NCBI GenBank assembly: GCA_005880755.1
Contig: VBGV01000122.1
Location: 1 to 7,194 of the forward strand
Origin: Chloroflexota bacterium
Lineage (GTDB): Bacteria; Chloroflexota; Dormibacteria; Dormibacterales; Dormibacteraceae
DNA length: 7,194 nucleotides
Reading direction: 5' to 3'
The translations under genes and the position numbers were made by a program. Shown piece by piece: positions 5,563-7,194 of this stretch. The notes beneath the pieces are model-generated. The model saw only the letters and a list, made by a program, of their open reading frames with translations. It searched no databases and was not told the DNA's origin. Position 1 is the stretch's first letter. Every line of letters begins with the position of its first letter.

Positions 5563-6222
5563 CTACGGCAGCTGGAGAAGCGTCAGCAGCGCTCCCGCCG
5601 CCAGGTATGGACCGTAGGCGATAGTGCCTTTCACCGAGCGGTGCATGACGATGAAGGCGATGGCGCCGACCGCCGCGAGCAGGACACCATAGAAGAGCGC
5701 CGTGAACGTGTACGGCCAGCCGAGCAGCAAGCCCATGAACAGCGCGAGCTTCACGTCCCCGAATCCAAGCGCTTCAGCTTTGAAGATCGCTGACCCGGCA
5801 AAAGAGAGGAGCAGAAAGAGCAGGCCCGCGGCCACTCCCAACCCGATGCCCGCGAACCATGCCTGGTGCCACAGTCCCACGTTGCCGCTCACCAGCGGAG
5901 TAAGCGTGACCAGGAGCGCGAAGGCCATCGCCGGAAACATCACTCGATCGAGGATGAGGTGGTGCTCGAAGTCGAAGAAGATGACCTGGACCAGCACGAG
6001 CACGAACACGCTGCGAACGATGAGCAGCGGTAACGAGGTGATCTCAAAGGCGTAGATCGCAAACAGCGCGGCGCACACCACCGGCGGGCCGTATTCCTGC
6101 CACCACCTGCGCCCGGGCTCCAGCCCTTCGAGCACCGCCAGCTTCACCGACCCCCACCTGACGAACCAGCCGCCGGCGGCGCCGACGACCGCCCACAGCA
6201 GGGCGACCAGGTACGCATTCAC
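5563..6222 (-). CDS. Prepilin peptidase, A24 aspartic family, with reduced N-terminal domain
   Basis: 219 residues, seven or eight hydrophobic spans. The A24 family cleaves the leader of type IV prepilins and pseudopilins at the inner membrane. Both catalytic aspartates are visible: Asp84 in FFDFEHHLILD (82-92) and Asp156 in LGFGDVKLALFMG (152-164). The N-terminal part, about 1-80, lacks the Cys-x-x-Cys pairs and the SFLNVVIYRLP-type motif of the bifunctional PilD methyltransferase domain; its only Cys is residue 50. The usual LIPD is LILD. It may therefore cleave without N-methylating. The GTG at 6222-6220 overlaps the aroE stop as GTGA and has GGGAG eleven bases upstream. No pilin, PilB or PilC gene is in the window. 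Archaeal-type or orphan peptidase is an alternative; A24 membership is firm. Confidence 0.9.
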   Translation of the reverse strand: MNAYLVALLWAVVGAAGGWFVRWGSVKLAVLEGLEPGRRWWQEYGPPVVCAALFAIYAFEITSLPLLIVRSVFVLVLVQVIFFDFEHHLILDRVMFPAMAFALLVTLTPLVSGNVGLWHQAWFAGIGLGVAAGLLFLLLSFAGSAIFKAEALGFGDVKLALFMGLLLGWPYTFTALFYGVLLAAVGAIAFIVMHRSVKGTIAYGPYLAAGALLTLLQLP

Positions 6223-6992
6223 GGTTGGAGAGTCTCCCGCATCGCGTCGAGCGGCGCGCTCTGCCCAGTCCACAAGAGGAAAGAGATCGCGCCCTGCGAC
6301 AGCAATACCTCCCAACCGTCGACCGTCTTCAACCCGAGCGAGCGTGCCTTGCGCACGAGCGGGGTTCCGCCGGTCACGTAGACGAGGTCGATCACCGCGC
6401 CCTCGCGCGGCAGCGCCGCCGGGCGCAGGGGCATCTCCTCGCGCCTGCCTAGCGGGGTTGCATTCACGAGCACGTCGGCCGAGCGGGTCAGCGCCGCGAC
6501 CGACGGGTCGTCCCATCGGACCTTCCGTCCCGGTACGTCGGCCTCCTCGGGATGCCGCATCACAAACGTCAGATGCGCTCCTTCCATCGCCACGGCGGCC
6601 GCGCGGGCGGCGCCGCCGGCGCCGAGGATGACCGCGTTCACACTCTCCGGCTCGACACCGACCTGTTCAATCGCCGCCCGGATCGCGGGGATGTCGGTGT
6701 TGTAGCCGCCGAGACGGCCGCGGTCGTTGACGATCGTGTTCACTGCGCGCGCGCGCACCGCATCGGGGGCGATCGTGTCGAGTTGATCCATCACGACCTG
6801 CTTGTACGGGATGGTGACGTTGGCCCCGCCGACATCCTCTGCCCGAAGCTCCGCCACCGCTCCACGAAGCTGCGCCGGCGAAACGTCGAGCAGGTCATAG
6901 GTCCAGTCCATCCCCAGCGCCCCAAACGCGGCGTTGTGCATGGCCGGGCTGTGGGAGTAGGAGATCCCGTCGCCCAGTAAATAGATCTTCAG
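6219..6992 (-). CDS. aroE: Shikimate dehydrogenase (NADP+), probable CTG start
   Basis: 257 residues from the CTG at 6992, normal for AroE. It reduces 3-dehydroshikimate to shikimate with NADPH. Shikimate-binding SHSPAMHN is at 13-20; GANVTIPYK (56-64) holds catalytic Lys64; AVNTI (83-87) and GYNTD (96-100) supply Asn85 and Asp100. The NADP loop is LGAGGAAR (123-130), then NATPLG (177-182), DLVY (202-205) and SQGAISFLLWTG (232-243). An ATG start at 6941 would remove the first strand and the SHSP motif, so it is rejected. Upstream of it the frame holds no ATG, GTG or TTG before an in-frame stop near 7032. The CTG forms a CTGA overlap with the mltG stop, like the other junctions here. The 3' end overlaps the prepilin peptidase by 4 bp. 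Confidence 0.94.
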   Translation of the reverse strand: MKIYLLGDGISYSHSPAMHNAAFGALGMDWTYDLLDVSPAQLRGAVAELRAEDVGGANVTIPYKQVVMDQLDTIAPDAVRARAVNTIVNDRGRLGGYNTDIPAIRAAIEQVGVEPESVNAVILGAGGAARAAAVAMEGAHLTFVMRHPEEADVPGRKVRWDDPSVAALTRSADVLVNATPLGRREEMPLRPAALPREGAVIDLVYVTGGTPLVRKARSLGLKTVDGWEVLLSQGAISFLLWTGQSAPLDAMRETLQP

Positions 6993-7194
6993 CTTCCGCT
7001 CACGCCGTACTGCTGCTTGTCGCGCTCAAAGTCCTGCTCGTTGGTCTCGAAATGCGTCGTGCCCTGCCTGTCTGTGAAGTAAAAGAGGAAGTTCGTCTTG
7101 GGAGGGTTGATGCACGCGGCCAGCGCGGCTTTGCCAGGGTTGCTGATGGGGCCGGGCGGCAGTCCGGCGTGGATGCGCGTGTTGTATGGCGAGT
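6989..7194 (-). CDS. mltG: Endolytic murein transglycosylase MltG, C-terminal part (cut by window edge)
   Basis: Only the last 67 residues are present; the gene enters from the right edge. MltG (YceG) is an inner-membrane lytic transglycosylase that cuts nascent glycan strands. The visible part has the diagnostic SPYNTRIHAGLPPGPISNPG at its left end, then AALAACINPP, the strand TNFLFYFTDRQGTTHFETN and a short charged tail ending QQYGVSGS. The catalytic Glu (in the usual E-K-E-T motif) lies outside the window. The stop TGA at 6991-6989 overlaps the CTG of aroE. mltG directly before aroE is a common order in Gram-positive and related genomes. Confidence 0.93.
   Translation of the reverse strand, partial: SPYNTRIHAGLPPGPISNPGKAALAACINPPKTNFLFYFTDRQGTTHFETNEQDFERDKQQYGVSGS

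Noticed and set aside
6745..6762. Alternating CG run inside aroE, a possible Z-DNA or structural site; also one near 3058-3072 inside aroQ.
   Set aside because: Both are short, lie in conserved codons of GC-rich genes and need no further explanation.

Overview
The window is a GC-rich stretch of bacterial core chromosome in which every supportable gene lies on the minus strand, so it reads from position 7194 down to 1. There are 14 genes. Two are cut by the window edges: mltG has lost its N-terminal part and nadK its C-terminal part. No intergenic gap exceeds about 65 bases. I see no RNA genes, mobile elements, CRISPR arrays or recent insertions. I found no unmistakable new system; the value lies in a compact housekeeping operon with several odd details.

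Layout in transcription order. (1) 7194-4480: the C-terminus of MltG (septal peptidoglycan endolytic transglycosylase), AroE, a short prepilin peptidase, a membrane-anchored bacterial PH-domain protein, and AroK. (2) 4492-2434: AroB, AroQ (type II) and elongation factor P. (3) 2369-1411: an Asp23/YqhY-like protein, NusB and the exonuclease VII small subunit XseB. (4) 1414-1: a divergent PAP2 (DUF212) membrane protein, TlyA rRNA methyltransferase/hemolysin, and the N-terminal third of NAD kinase.

Many junctions overlap by exactly four bases (CTGA, GTGA, ATGA, ATGA, TTGA, GTGA, GTGA), which implies translational coupling along one or a few long mRNAs. AroB, AroQ, AroE and AroK supply four consecutive steps of the shikimate pathway, from DAHP to shikimate-3-phosphate; aroA and aroC are not in the window. 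The efp/asp23/nusB/xseB/tlyA/nadK half serves translation, transcription antitermination, DNA repair, rRNA modification and cofactor supply. It resembles the efp-yqhY-nusB-(folD)-xseA-xseB-(ispA-dxs)-tlyA block of Firmicutes and relatives. Here xseA and the isoprenoid genes are absent, and a PAP2-like gene sits between xseB and tlyA.

Organism: high GC, Firmicutes/Actinobacteria-style gene order and a Thermus-like Arg32 EF-P suggest a deep-branching Terrabacteria lineage. Chloroflexota or Candidatus Dormibacterota-like bacteria are my best guess, but this is inference and cannot be settled from the window.
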